Positions 24,673 through 33,636 of a stretch of 64,000 nt of DNA are shown here, one piece after another. The DNA is from Acidobacteriaceae bacterium. Lineage in GTDB: Bacteria; Acidobacteriota; Terriglobia; Terriglobales; Acidobacteriaceae. Within the stretch, counting starts at the first letter, position 1; every line of letters starts with the position of its first letter. The DNA lies in assembly GCA_030038195.1 (NCBI GenBank), contig JASHPJ010000040.1, forward strand, positions 1-64,000, written 5' to 3'. Below the pieces are notes generated by a model. The model was not told the origin of the DNA. It searched no databases and saw only the letters and a program-made list of their open reading frames with translations. A program made the position numbers and the translations under genes.

Positions 24673-27468
24673 ATGGCAGATGCGCGATGGAAGAAATTTT
24701 GCACTCATCGGAAGTGGCGATTCCGGGCTCTCCTGGTGGGGCTGTTTTTTTCGGCAACAGGCCTGGCTCAGCAGCCTTGCGCAGCCGGCATCCGGATTGA
24801 CGGCACGGTCACTGACGCAACGGGAGCAGCGATTGCCGGGGCTCGGGTGCAGTCCGCAAATGGAGCCCAGACGGCGACGGATGCCGCCGGTCATTTTCTG
24901 CTTGCGTGCGTGCCGCCGGGATCAGCCACGATCACAGCACGAGCCAAAGGGTTTGCGGACAGTACGGCGCAGGTGCATGCTCGCGGGGGAGAAACCGCCG
25001 CTATCCATCTGCAGATGGCGATCGCCGCCGTTCATACGGATGTGCAGGTGAGCGCCGATGCATCGGACGTAGGCACCGATAGCGGCGCAGGCACAGCCAC
25101 GCTGAGCACGGCCGACGTGCAGCGATTGCCGGACGACCCTGACGACCTGCTGCGCGAGCTGGAAGTCCTGGCATCGGCTGCAGGCGGCGACCCGTCCGCC
25201 GCTACCGTCACATTGGACGGCTTTCAAAATGCAAGCGCACTGCCGCCCAAAGGCTCCATCGCCTCCATTCGCGTCAATCCCGATCTATTCTCGTCTGAAT
25301 ACCAGTGGCCTCCTTTCGGGGGCGGAGTGATTGAGATCATTACAAAGCCAGGCGGCGCAGCGCTTCATGGCGCGCTGTTCTTCGCAGACAGCAACGAGGT
25401 CTTCAATGCCACCGACCCCTTTTCTCTCACAGCCACTCCAGCCGGCAAGCAGCGCTACGGGTTTGAGCTGAGCGGTCCGATCGTGCGACAGAGCAGCGGA
25501 TTCTCCCTTGCGCTTGAAAAGCGCGACATCCATGAGTTCAACATCGTGAATGCGACCACGCTGGATGCAGACGGAAACGCAGCGCCGCTGCAGCAGGCGG
25601 TCTCCGCTCCACAGCGGCTCTGGATTGCCTCCGCGCGCGGTGACTGGCAGGCAACGCCAAAAGATAGGACGACGCTTGCCTATTCCGCGAATGTCAACGA
25701 TCTTGGCAACCAGGGCATCGGCGGCCTGGTGCTCGCGGAGGCGGGCTACTCCAGCTCAACGCGGGAGTACGACCTGCGCTTCACAAACACATACACTCCA
25801 ACCCCAAGCCTGCTGCATGAAACGCGCGTGGGATATAGCTGGAAGCGCACGGAGCAGACGCCGAACTCGACTATGCCCGTTTTACTGGTGGCAGGCTTCT
25901 TTACCGGCGGAGGCGCGAGCAGCCAGAACCTGGACGATCGCGAGCGCGACCTCGAAGTCGATGACGATGCGATGCTCACGCGCGGGAAACACATCTTCAA
26001 GTTTGGCGCGCAGTCGCTTGGCTTCTTTGTCCACGACTACGATCCGGACAGCTTCAACGGGGCTTATGTCTTCGGCGGCGGCAGCGCGTCTGTGCTCGAT
26101 GCCCGGAATGAGCCCACCGGCGCAACTACGACCATCACCGGCATGGAGCAGTATCGCCGCGCGCTTCTCAATCTTCCGGGCGGAGTGCCCACATCGTACC
26201 AGGTTACGACCGGCGCGCCGCTGGTTCCTTTTACACAGTGGCAACTGGCTCTGTTTGCCAACGACACCGTCAAGCTGCTGCCGCAACTCACGTTTGATGG
26301 CGGGCTGCGCTACCAGTTGCAGACCGCGCCGGACAGTTTTGCCAATTTCGCGCCGCGCGCCGGCTTTGCCTGGTCGCTCGATAAAAAGCAGACCTGGGTC
26401 ATTCACCTGCGCGGCGGACTGTTTCCCCGCGGCGCGGCCGGCCTTGACACGATTGCACAGGTTTATCGCCTGAACGGCACGCGTCAGCGCTCGACGATGA
26501 TCTACTCGCCGAATTACAACAATCCACTTTCGCCCGCGCCGGGATCGATCCAGGTGAGCACGGTCAACGAGTTTCCACACGGGTTTTCCCAGATGTCGAC
26601 CTTTATTGCCTATCTCAATGTGGCGCACGAGTTTCCCGGGCACTGGCTGGCGAGGGTCAACTACTTCGCCGGCGAAGACTGGAACAGTCTCCGCATCCTG
26701 AATATCAACGCCCCGCTTGTTGCCGCCAGTATCGGCAATGCGCCCGATCCAACCGCCGCTTTGCTCGCTCCGCGCCCCCTCGCGTCCAGCGAAAACCTGC
26801 TGCAGTACCAAAACTCAGGCCATCTTGCCGGCAACCTCGTCTCCTTCAATCTCGATCAGCACAATTACAAGTGGCTTGACATCTCTTTCCGATACGCCCA
26901 CCTGATCTTCAAGGCCAATGTTGTCGGCAGCGGCCTGAACAGTCCGCAATCCAGCTACAGCGATAAAGGCGAATCGGCGCGCGTTGAATGGTCGCGCAAT
27001 AACGAGTGCTCGCTCACCGGGCATCTCACTCTTCCCTACCAGGTTGAACTGGCAACGCAGTTCGACGCGGGCGACGGCGCGCGCTACACCATCACTACCG
27101 GCACGGATAACAACGGCGACGGCGACTTCAACGACCGGCCATCGTATGCTTCCGCTCCCGGCCCCGGAGTTTACAACACGCGCTTCGGACTGCTGACGAA
27201 CAATACTGTCAACGGCGATATGCCGCGCGACGTGGGAATCATGCCCGGCCCGATTCACCTGGACCTGAACCTGAGCAAAGCCTTCCCGCTCAATCCTGCG
27301 GATAAGGATCATCCCCGCACCATCACCTTGAATGCGCGCAGCGCCAACCTGCTCAACCATACAAATGTTACGGCGGTGAACTCGGTTCTCTCTTCTTCGA
27401 ACGCAGGAGCTCCGGTCGCTGCCGAGACCGCACGGCGGGTAGAACTCGGCATCCGATTCGCCTTTTAG
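24673..27468 (+). CDS. TonB-dependent receptor with carboxypeptidase-regulatory-like N-terminal domain
   Basis: 931 residues from the ATG at 24673, which leaves a proper signal peptide (ALLVGLFFSATGLAQ). Residues 35-115 form a carboxypeptidase-regulatory-like fold: IRIDGTVTDATGAAIAGARV and the FLLACVPPGSATITARAKGF segment. A plug domain and a 22-strand-type barrel follow, ending in the C-terminal aromatic signature RRVELGIRFAF. This architecture is highly expanded in Acidobacteriota and is used for outer-membrane import of oligosaccharides or similar ligands. It is shorter than the commonest members. The upstream LytS/LytR pair may control it. Ligand unknown. Confidence 0.88.
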   Translation: MADARWKKFCTHRKWRFRALLVGLFFSATGLAQQPCAAGIRIDGTVTDATGAAIAGARVQSANGAQTATDAAGHFLLACVPPGSATITARAKGFADSTAQVHARGGETAAIHLQMAIAAVHTDVQVSADASDVGTDSGAGTATLSTADVQRLPDDPDDLLRELEVLASAAGGDPSAATVTLDGFQNASALPPKGSIASIRVNPDLFSSEYQWPPFGGGVIEIITKPGGAALHGALFFADSNEVFNATDPFSLTATPAGKQRYGFELSGPIVRQSSGFSLALEKRDIHEFNIVNATTLDADGNAAPLQQAVSAPQRLWIASARGDWQATPKDRTTLAYSANVNDLGNQGIGGLVLAEAGYSSSTREYDLRFTNTYTPTPSLLHETRVGYSWKRTEQTPNSTMPVLLVAGFFTGGGASSQNLDDRERDLEVDDDAMLTRGKHIFKFGAQSLGFFVHDYDPDSFNGAYVFGGGSASVLDARNEPTGATTTITGMEQYRRALLNLPGGVPTSYQVTTGAPLVPFTQWQLALFANDTVKLLPQLTFDGGLRYQLQTAPDSFANFAPRAGFAWSLDKKQTWVIHLRGGLFPRGAAGLDTIAQVYRLNGTRQRSTMIYSPNYNNPLSPAPGSIQVSTVNEFPHGFSQMSTFIAYLNVAHEFPGHWLARVNYFAGEDWNSLRILNINAPLVAASIGNAPDPTAALLAPRPLASSENLLQYQNSGHLAGNLVSFNLDQHNYKWLDISFRYAHLIFKANVVGSGLNSPQSSYSDKGESARVEWSRNNECSLTGHLTLPYQVELATQFDAGDGARYTITTGTDNNGDGDFNDRPSYASAPGPGVYNTRFGLLTNNTVNGDMPRDVGIMPGPIHLDLNLSKAFPLNPADKDHPRTITLNARSANLLNHTNVTAVNSVLSSSNAGAPVAAETARRVELGIRFAF

Positions 27469-27805
27469 CGCAGGTTGCAGGACGGGCGAGCTTGCATGAT
27501 TGTCCGAGGCAATCGAGTCAACGGGCAATGAAGAGATATGAGGGCTTTCATCCGGCCCCTACGGGGCTGACCAGATCTATTTTCTACTCCGCTTCCCAGG
27601 GTTGCGTCCGCCTCGGCGGACTTTACCCTGGGCTATTTTCCGCTTGTCCCTCCAGGACAAAGGAATGGCGCTGCCCGATCAGACCTGCCAAGCCAACCCA
27701 GTATGTCAACCTGCTGCATTTATGCAATTGCCCTGCATGATTGGCAGGGGCATCTTCCCAGGGTTTCAACTATGATGAACTGTTCAATCTTTGGCTGAGG
27801 CGACA
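27469..27805. other. Gene-free stretch with a nested-hairpin dispersed repeat
   Basis: No gene is seen. The middle part is an intergenic repeat listed separately. The last 15 bases hold the GAGG ribosome site of the radical SAM gene. Confidence 0.5.
27551..27665. repeat. Dispersed intergenic repeat with nested palindromes
   Basis: Three palindromic blocks are adjacent: GCCCC/GGGGC (27555-27567); CCCAGGGT (27595-27602) pairing with ACCCTGGG (27625-27632) and enclosing TCCGCC/GGCGGA (27607-27620); and TTGTCC/GGACAA (about 27644-27660). This layout matches repeats I know as common in acidobacterial genomes. Only one copy was recognised in this window. Confidence 0.6.
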
Positions 27806-29131
27806 ATGGCATTCAGTTCTCCCTTTCACGTCATGACCAAGCCCACGGGTCCTATCTGCAACCTCGATTGCAAGTACTGTTTTTATCTGGAGAAGGAGAA
27901 GCTTTATCCCGATTCCCACAAATGGGCGATGCGCCACGAGGTGCTGGAATCGTACATCCGCCAATATATCGAGGCCCAACCGCTGGAGAGCGTGGACTTC
28001 GCGTGGCAGGGCGGAGAGCCTACGCTGCTCGGCGTGTCCTTCTTTCGCGCGGTGGTTGCCCTGCAGAAGAAGTACTCCGGCGGAAGAACGATTCGGAACG
28101 CTCTGCAGACAAACGGCACCCTGATCAACGACGAATGGGGCCAGTTCCTGCGAGAGAACGGATTCCTGGTAGGAATCTCGATCGACGGACCACGCGAGCT
28201 GCATGACTTGTACCGCGTGGACAAGGGCGGCGCTCCCACTTTCGATCGGGTGATGCGGGGATTGAACAAGCTGAAGGAGCACGGCGTCGATTTCAATACC
28301 CTGACGGTGGTCAACCGCAAGAACTCGACATGCCCGCTCGAGGTGTATCGATTTCTGAAGGAAGTTGGAAGTGGGTTCATGCAGTTCATCCCCCTGGTGG
28401 AGAGACAGAGCACAGCGCCGGGGCCGGAGGGACTGACGCTCATCCAGCCCTCCTTCGATGGACCGGCAGAGGTCACGGAATGGTCAGTAGAACCGCTGGC
28501 CTATGGCAGATTCCTGGCGCAGATCTTCGATGAATGGGTGCGGATGGACGTTGGCCGCTATTTCGTGCAGCACTTCGACGTGGCGCTGGAAAACTGGCTC
28601 GGCATGGACGCAAGCCTTTGCGTGTTTCGTAAGACCTGCGGGTCCGCCATGGCCATGGAGCACACGGGCGATGTGTATTCGTGCGACCACTTCGTTTACC
28701 CCGAGTACAGGCTCGGCAATATCACCACGGCCTCGCTTGCACAGATGGTCGCTTCGCCGCAGCAGATTACGTTTGGCCAGGACAAGCTCGCCAGGTTGCC
28801 CAGGCAATGCCGCGAATGCGCGGTCCGGTTCGCATGTCATGGCGAGTGTCCGAAGCATCGGTTTCTGACCACACCCGACGGCGAGCCGGGCTTGAACTAT
28901 CTCTGCGCGGGTTACAAGCACTTCTTTCAGCACATCGATCCGTATATGCGGTTCATGGCCGATGAACTGAGAGCAGAGCGCGCGCCGGCCAACATCATGA
29001 GCCTGCTGGGAGGAAGAAGCGTGCAGGAGCGGCCGGCGACCACGCGCACAACTGTCCAATCCCGTCCCAACGAGCCATGCTCCTGCGGCAGCGGAAAGAA
29101 AACGAAGAGATGCTGCGGGCGTTCTTTTTAG
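27806..29131 (+). CDS. Radical SAM protein, anaerobic sulfatase-maturase-like, with SEC-C tail
   Basis: 441 residues from the ATG at 27806, preferred over a TTG 15 bases upstream because GAGG lies 5 bases before it. The SAM-cluster motif is CNLDCKYCFYL near residue 20, followed by WQGGEPTLLG and SIDGPRELHDLYR. SPASM-type cysteines follow (CGSAMAMEHTGDVYSCDHFVYP and CRECAVRFACHGECPKHRF). The C-terminus ends in a SEC-C zinc motif, PCSCGSGKKTKRCC. The family converts Cys or Ser of sulfatases to formylglycine under anaerobic conditions. No sulfatase gene is present in the window, so the substrate would be encoded elsewhere. Confidence 0.88.
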   Translation: MAFSSPFHVMTKPTGPICNLDCKYCFYLEKEKLYPDSHKWAMRHEVLESYIRQYIEAQPLESVDFAWQGGEPTLLGVSFFRAVVALQKKYSGGRTIRNALQTNGTLINDEWGQFLRENGFLVGISIDGPRELHDLYRVDKGGAPTFDRVMRGLNKLKEHGVDFNTLTVVNRKNSTCPLEVYRFLKEVGSGFMQFIPLVERQSTAPGPEGLTLIQPSFDGPAEVTEWSVEPLAYGRFLAQIFDEWVRMDVGRYFVQHFDVALENWLGMDASLCVFRKTCGSAMAMEHTGDVYSCDHFVYPEYRLGNITTASLAQMVASPQQITFGQDKLARLPRQCRECAVRFACHGECPKHRFLTTPDGEPGLNYLCAGYKHFFQHIDPYMRFMADELRAERAPANIMSLLGGRSVQERPATTRTTVQSRPNEPCSCGSGKKTKRCCGRSF

Positions 29132-29172
29132 ATACTTCCATGCGCTGCTGCGGCAGGCTGATCTTTGCGCTG

Positions 29173-29658
29173 CTACCACGTCACGGGCTTGGCATAGATC
29201 AGCGCAGCGCGTCCACGGGTATAAAAATCGGCTTCTCTGCCGTCGCGATGATAGCTGTGCGCCTCGTAGAGACGTATGGCGGCCGCGTTCCGCTCATCCA
29301 CATGGAGCCAGATCAACCGCGCCCCCGCGGCCAGCGCGGATTGCTCGACGAGCCGCAGCAGTTGGCCGCCCACGCCGGAGCGGCGCTTCTGCGGCGACAC
29401 CTCGATGGTTGGAATATAGGCGAATGTTACACCCGCCTCCTGCGCCCACTCCACGATGGCAAAGCCCTCCGGCCGTCCATCCTGCTCGGCGATCCAGGTG
29501 GCGGCGTGACGGCTACACACCAGCTTACGCATGGCCGCACGGCTGAAGCGGAACGGCGGCTCGAAGCACGCTTCTTCCACGGCGTAAAGCCGGTCGAAGT
29601 CGTCCGGTCTGTAACGGCGGTATTCCAGAGCCAGGCTCCATCCGGTCGCAGGGAACAA
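29173..29658 (-). CDS. GNAT-family N-acetyltransferase (RimI-like)
   Basis: About 161 residues. LEYRRYRPDDFDRLYAVEEACFEPPFRFS opens the fold, and the acetyl-CoA loop is VSPQKRRSGVGGQLLRL (the Q/R-x-x-G-x-G/A motif). NAAAIRLYEAHSYHRDG is the C-terminal hallmark of RimI-like enzymes. The first usable start, TTG at 29658, lies inside the arm of the terminator at 29657-29689, so translation may instead begin at a downstream CTG. The substrate is unknown; a protein alpha-amine or small molecule is possible. Confidence 0.82.
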   Translation of the reverse strand: MFPATGWSLALEYRRYRPDDFDRLYAVEEACFEPPFRFSRAAMRKLVCSRHAATWIAEQDGRPEGFAIVEWAQEAGVTFAYIPTIEVSPQKRRSGVGGQLLRLVEQSALAAGARLIWLHVDERNAAAIRLYEAHSYHRDGREADFYTRGRAALIYAKPVTW

Positions 29659-29689
29659 AAAGCCATCCCCGCGGCGGGGATGGCTTTTT
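29657..29689. terminator. Bidirectional rho-independent terminator between pfk and the GNAT gene
   Basis: A perfect 14-base inverted repeat, AAAAAGCCATCCCC and GGGGATGGCTTTTT, encloses a GCGGC loop. It has a T run on both strands. In context it ends transcription of the phosphofructokinase gene, which is read leftward and stops at 29715, just before the acetyltransferase begins. Confidence 0.9.
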
Positions 29690-29714
29690 GCGGAGTGTCA
29701 ATCAAGCCGGCGAT

Positions 29715-30749
29715 TTAAACTTTTGCCTCAAGATCCGAAATCACGTCAAAGAACCGCTGATCGAGCCGGCGATTGGTTGAGATGGCTTCTTTGATCGTGA
29801 TGTCGGTGATGTCGGTGCCGCGCAGAACGGCGATGCGGCCCCACTTGCCCTGGTGCACCATGTCGATGGCATGCAGCCCATAGCGCTGGCCCAGCAGCCG
29901 GTCATAGGCCGTGGGAACGCCGCCGCGCTGCGTGTGGCCGAGGTTGACTGAACGGGTCTCGTAGCCGGTCTTCTTCTCGATCAGTTCGGCCAGCGCCTCG
30001 CCAATGCCGGAAAGCCGCACGTGGCCGAACGAGTCCACCTGCTGCGATCCCAGCACCTGGCCCACCTCGGGCAGATGGCAGCCCTCGGCCACCACCACCA
30101 CGCCGTAGTGCTTGCCATGGTCGTAGTTGTACTTGAGCAGCTTGCAGACATGGTCGATATCGATCTCGCGCTCTGGCACCAGGATCACGTGCGCGCCGCC
30201 GGCAATGCCCGAAGCGTAAGCGATCCAGCCCGCGTCGCGGCCCATTACTTCGATGACGATAACACGATTGTGCGAGTCAGCCGTGGTGTGAATGCGATCG
30301 ATGGCCTCGGTGGCGATCATCACCGCCGTGTCGTAGCCGAAGGTCGCGTCGGTTCCGCTGATGTCGTTGTCGATGGTCTTGGGAACGCCAACCGAAGGCA
30401 CGCCGTTCTCGCTCAAATAAAGCGTCACCGACTGCGTATCGTCGCCGCCCAGGGCAATGAGCGCATCGATCTTGTTGATCTTCAGCACCTCCTGCACCTT
30501 TTCGATGCCGCCCGGAATCTTCTTCACGTTGGTCCGCGAGGAGTGCAGAATCGTTCCGCCCTTCAACTGGATGCCGTCGGTGTTCTCAAGCGTGAGCGGA
30601 ATGAAGTTGTTGTCCAGAACGCCGCGCCAGCCGTTGAGGAAACCGATAAACTCGTCTCCGTAGTGGTTGATGCCCTTTTTCACAGCCGCGTAAATGACTG
30701 CGTTCAATCCGGGGCAATCTCCGCCTCCGGTCAATAAAGCAACTCGCAT
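29715..30749 (-). CDS. pfp: 6-phosphofructokinase, PPi-type residues
   Basis: 344 residues from the ATG at 30749 (AGGAG 8 bases upstream). LTGGGDCPGLNAVIY opens the fold. The donor-site motif is ALGGDDTQS, and PKTIDNDISGTDATFGYDTA covers the catalytic region. ATP-dependent bacterial enzymes have GGDG and PGTIDND (Gly104, Gly124 in E. coli numbering). The Asp and Lys at these two places here are what pyrophosphate-dependent enzymes carry. EVMGRDAGWIA and LGHTQRGGVPTAYDR contribute the fructose-6-phosphate site. It catalyses the third glycolytic step, probably reversibly with PPi. The gene stands alone, ending at a strong terminator. Confidence 0.9.
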   Translation of the reverse strand: MRVALLTGGGDCPGLNAVIYAAVKKGINHYGDEFIGFLNGWRGVLDNNFIPLTLENTDGIQLKGGTILHSSRTNVKKIPGGIEKVQEVLKINKIDALIALGGDDTQSVTLYLSENGVPSVGVPKTIDNDISGTDATFGYDTAVMIATEAIDRIHTTADSHNRVIVIEVMGRDAGWIAYASGIAGGAHVILVPEREIDIDHVCKLLKYNYDHGKHYGVVVVAEGCHLPEVGQVLGSQQVDSFGHVRLSGIGEALAELIEKKTGYETRSVNLGHTQRGGVPTAYDRLLGQRYGLHAIDMVHQGKWGRIAVLRGTDITDITIKEAISTNRRLDQRFFDVISDLEAKV

Positions 30750-30960
30750 CGCAAAATCTCCTCTTGGAATTCCCATGAGCCGGGACGGAGGTCCCGGAAG
30801 CTGTGCGTCCGGCGGCGTGCAATCGCCGTTCTCGACGCCTTAACCAGTGTACTCTGCCGTTGTAAAGAGGCGATGGTGATCCGGCGCACCCCGCTGTCGA
30901 AAATTCCCGCCCTGTGCATTTCTCCGGCCTGCCCCGCGCCGGAATGATTCAATAGGAGTT

Positions 30961-31617
30961 ATGCCCGGAAGTGGAGCACTGCTGCTGCTGGCCTTTGTCA
31001 GCCTGGTTTTTATCGTCCTGCTGGTTCTGCTGCAGTTGACGCGGCTCGGATTCCTCATTCGCGCCACCATTCCCGACCGTCCGCGCCGCCGCATGTTTAT
31101 TGCCTCGGTCTCCTTCCTGATTACCTTTGCCGGAGTCCGCATCCTCGTTCACCGCATTGTGAATCACGAGGGCCACTTTCAGTGGGTGGTGGTGCGCGGC
31201 GTGCACATCCATCACCTGGTGTGGGGAATTCTTATCCTGCTCCTGGTTGGCTATGGCTGGCTGCTCGACCTGGGCCGCTCGCACTCGCCCATGTCGATCT
31301 TTATGAGCCGGCTCATGGCCGTGAGCTACGGCGTGGGCGCCGCACTCACGCTGGACGAGTTCGCGCTATGGCTCAACCTCGAGCCGGACGCCTACTGGTC
31401 CAGCTCGGGCCGGTTGAGCATCGATGCCGTCGTGTTTTTCGGCGCGGTGCTCGCTGTGGGCGCGTGGGGTGCGCCGTTTTTTCGCGCGCTGCAGATCATG
31501 TGGACCAAGCGAGTTCTGTTCCGCCGCGGCCTGTGGCGCATCAGCTCGCCGATTCGCCGCGTGCGGTTGCTTCGTCCGCGTAGAGTTCGGCGAGCACCGC
31601 CGCGTATCGCTCCGTGA
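30961..31617 (+). CDS. Integral membrane protein of unknown function with HIHH motif
   Basis: 218 residues with about five membrane helices. Notable features are RILVHRIVNHEG, VRGVHIHHLVWGILILLL and LTLDEFALWLNLEPDAYW, where clustered His and acidic residues within membrane segments hint at a metal site. I know similar uncharacterised bacterial membrane proteins but no assigned function. The arginine-rich C-terminus (RRVRLLRPRRVRRAPPRIAP) overlaps the 3' end of the convergent acyl-CoA synthetase gene by 77 bases. Confidence 0.75.
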   Translation: MPGSGALLLLAFVSLVFIVLLVLLQLTRLGFLIRATIPDRPRRRMFIASVSFLITFAGVRILVHRIVNHEGHFQWVVVRGVHIHHLVWGILILLLVGYGWLLDLGRSHSPMSIFMSRLMAVSYGVGAALTLDEFALWLNLEPDAYWSSSGRLSIDAVVFFGAVLAVGAWGAPFFRALQIMWTKRVLFRRGLWRISSPIRRVRLLRPRRVRRAPPRIAP

Positions 31618-33349
31618 TCACGCGGCGCTTGAGCTTCAGGGAGGGCGTAAGCTCTCCCGTTTCCTGCGACCACTTTTCGGCCACCACGTGGAACCGCTTC
31701 AGCGTCTCAAAGCTCGCCAGGCCGCTGTTCACCTCGCTCACCAGCCCGCCGTAAAGAGCAATCACCCGGCTGTCGGCCACCAGCTCCGCGCACGATCGGG
31801 CCTCAATCCCCTGCTGCCGCGCCCAGTCTCCGAGCGCGGCAAAGTTGGGCGAGATCAGCGCCGAGATGAACTTGTGCTTGTCACCCACCAGGGCCGCCTG
31901 GCTCACCAGCACCGAGTTCTTGAGCTTGTTTTCGATCGGCTGCGGCGCCACCAGCTTGCCGCCCGAGGTCTTCAGCAGCTCCTTCTTGCGGTCGGTGATG
32001 TAGAGAAATCCATCGACGTCCATATGGGAGATGTCGCCGGTGCGGAACCATCCCTCGGCATCGAAGCACTCGGCCGTGGCCTCGGGCTTTTGCCAGTAGC
32101 CGACGAAGACCGAAGGCCCGCGGACCAGCAGCTCGCCGTCCGCGGCCAGCTTGAGCTCGATATTCGGCACCGGCAGCCCTACGGAGCCCATCCGCTGCTT
32201 CACGGGATTGTTCAGCGCGATCACCGGGGAAGTCTCGGTGAGTCCATATCCCTCCCACAACGCGATGCCGACCGAGGCGAACCACCGCGCCGTGTCCATT
32301 CCCAGCGGAGCGCCGCCGGAGAGGAAGACCTTCACCCGCCCGCCGAATGCCTCGCGCACCTTGCTGTACACCAGCTTGCGCGCCAGCTTCCACCGCAGTG
32401 AAGACGGCTGCCGGCCGCTGTAGACCTCATCGGCATGGCGCGAACCGGTCTTGACGGCCCAGGCAAGAATGCGCTTCTTGATCGCCGATACCGAGGACTT
32501 CTGCTCCACTGCCTGGCGAATCTTTTCGTAGACGCGCGGAACACCCACGATCACCGTGGGCCGCACCTCTTTCATCGCCGCCGGCAGCTTGTCGAACTGC
32601 GCGCAGTACGCCACCTGCGCGCCACGGCCATAGATCGCGTAGTCCAGCGAGCGCGCCGTGATATGCGAAAGCGGCAGGAACGAGATGCAGGCGTCGGCCG
32701 CGCTAAACGAGAAGGCAAGGGTGGCGCAGTTCTGGTTGGCGGCAATGTTGCCGTGCGTCAGCATGACGCCCTTGGGCTCTCCCGTGGTGCCGGAGGTATA
32801 GATCAGCGTGGCCAGGTCAGACGGCTGCGCCGCGCGCACCAGCGCATCGAAGACCGGATCGCGCTCGCCGCCCAGCGCATCGGCGCCGGCCAGCAGGTCG
32901 CTCATGGCGACAGCGCCCTCGGGAACCGAGCCATCCATCATCACAATGCGCTCGAGTTGCGTCTGCGCGCGCACAGAGTTGAGCTTGTCATACTGCTGGC
33001 GCGTGGAGACCACGGCAATCCGGCAGCCGGCGTCCTGGATGAGCGCCGCTGTCTGCTCGCCGGTGAGCGTGGGATAGATGGGCACGTCCGCGGCCCCGAT
33101 GGCCAGCACCGCGAAATCCGTGACCGCCCACTCCCAGCGGTTTTCACTGATCAGCGCGATGCGGTCGCCCTTCTGCGCGCCCCAGGCGAGAAACGCCTTC
33201 GCCAGCGCGCGGACGCGCTGATAGATCTGGTCAGAGGAGATCGGCTGCCACTGGCCAAATCCATCCTGCCGTAGCGCGGCTTGCGGATTGCCGGCGGCGG
33301 CCACGCGTTGAAACAAATCGTTGAGGGTTGCAATCGGAGCAGTCGTCAT
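31541..33349 (-). CDS. Long-chain acyl-CoA synthetase (AMP-binding, FadD15-like)
   Basis: 602 residues. The adenylation P-loop is LIYTSGTTGEPKGVMLTHGN near residue 185. SFLPLSHITARS, LWEGYGLTETSPV and WFRTGDISHMDVDGFLYITDRKKELLKTSGGK are conserved motifs of the acyl-activating enzyme superfamily, including the catalytic Lys region. The sequence pattern matches the FadD15/AMP-dependent synthetase group that activates long-chain fatty acids with ATP and CoA. It is cytoplasmic or peripheral at the membrane. The last 77 bases overlap the convergent membrane protein gene. Confidence 0.93.
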   Translation of the reverse strand: MTTAPIATLNDLFQRVAAAGNPQAALRQDGFGQWQPISSDQIYQRVRALAKAFLAWGAQKGDRIALISENRWEWAVTDFAVLAIGAADVPIYPTLTGEQTAALIQDAGCRIAVVSTRQQYDKLNSVRAQTQLERIVMMDGSVPEGAVAMSDLLAGADALGGERDPVFDALVRAAQPSDLATLIYTSGTTGEPKGVMLTHGNIAANQNCATLAFSFSAADACISFLPLSHITARSLDYAIYGRGAQVAYCAQFDKLPAAMKEVRPTVIVGVPRVYEKIRQAVEQKSSVSAIKKRILAWAVKTGSRHADEVYSGRQPSSLRWKLARKLVYSKVREAFGGRVKVFLSGGAPLGMDTARWFASVGIALWEGYGLTETSPVIALNNPVKQRMGSVGLPVPNIELKLAADGELLVRGPSVFVGYWQKPEATAECFDAEGWFRTGDISHMDVDGFLYITDRKKELLKTSGGKLVAPQPIENKLKNSVLVSQAALVGDKHKFISALISPNFAALGDWARQQGIEARSCAELVADSRVIALYGGLVSEVNSGLASFETLKRFHVVAEKWSQETGELTPSLKLKRRVITERYAAVLAELYADEATARGESAS

Positions 33350-33636
33350 GGGATGCCGGAAACCACGCGCGGCGTGGCGTAATCCTGGTCACTCGGCAGT
33401 GTATCAGCGCGAACCCCGAAGGCCCTTGCCAGTTCGCGGACCTGTCCCAATCTGCGCAGCGCTGGCTTCGGACGGTCGCTGCCACGCGCAGCCCAGACCG
33501 TGAATCCCTTGGGGCCGTCTTGAAAAATCTGTGAATTTCCGGACTCGGCCAGGGCCCGTCAGGCGGTAGACTGGACCCACGGAACCAACCTGGCAGCTCA
33601 AACAAGAACCAGAAACTCAGGCTGTGCAATTGAACC

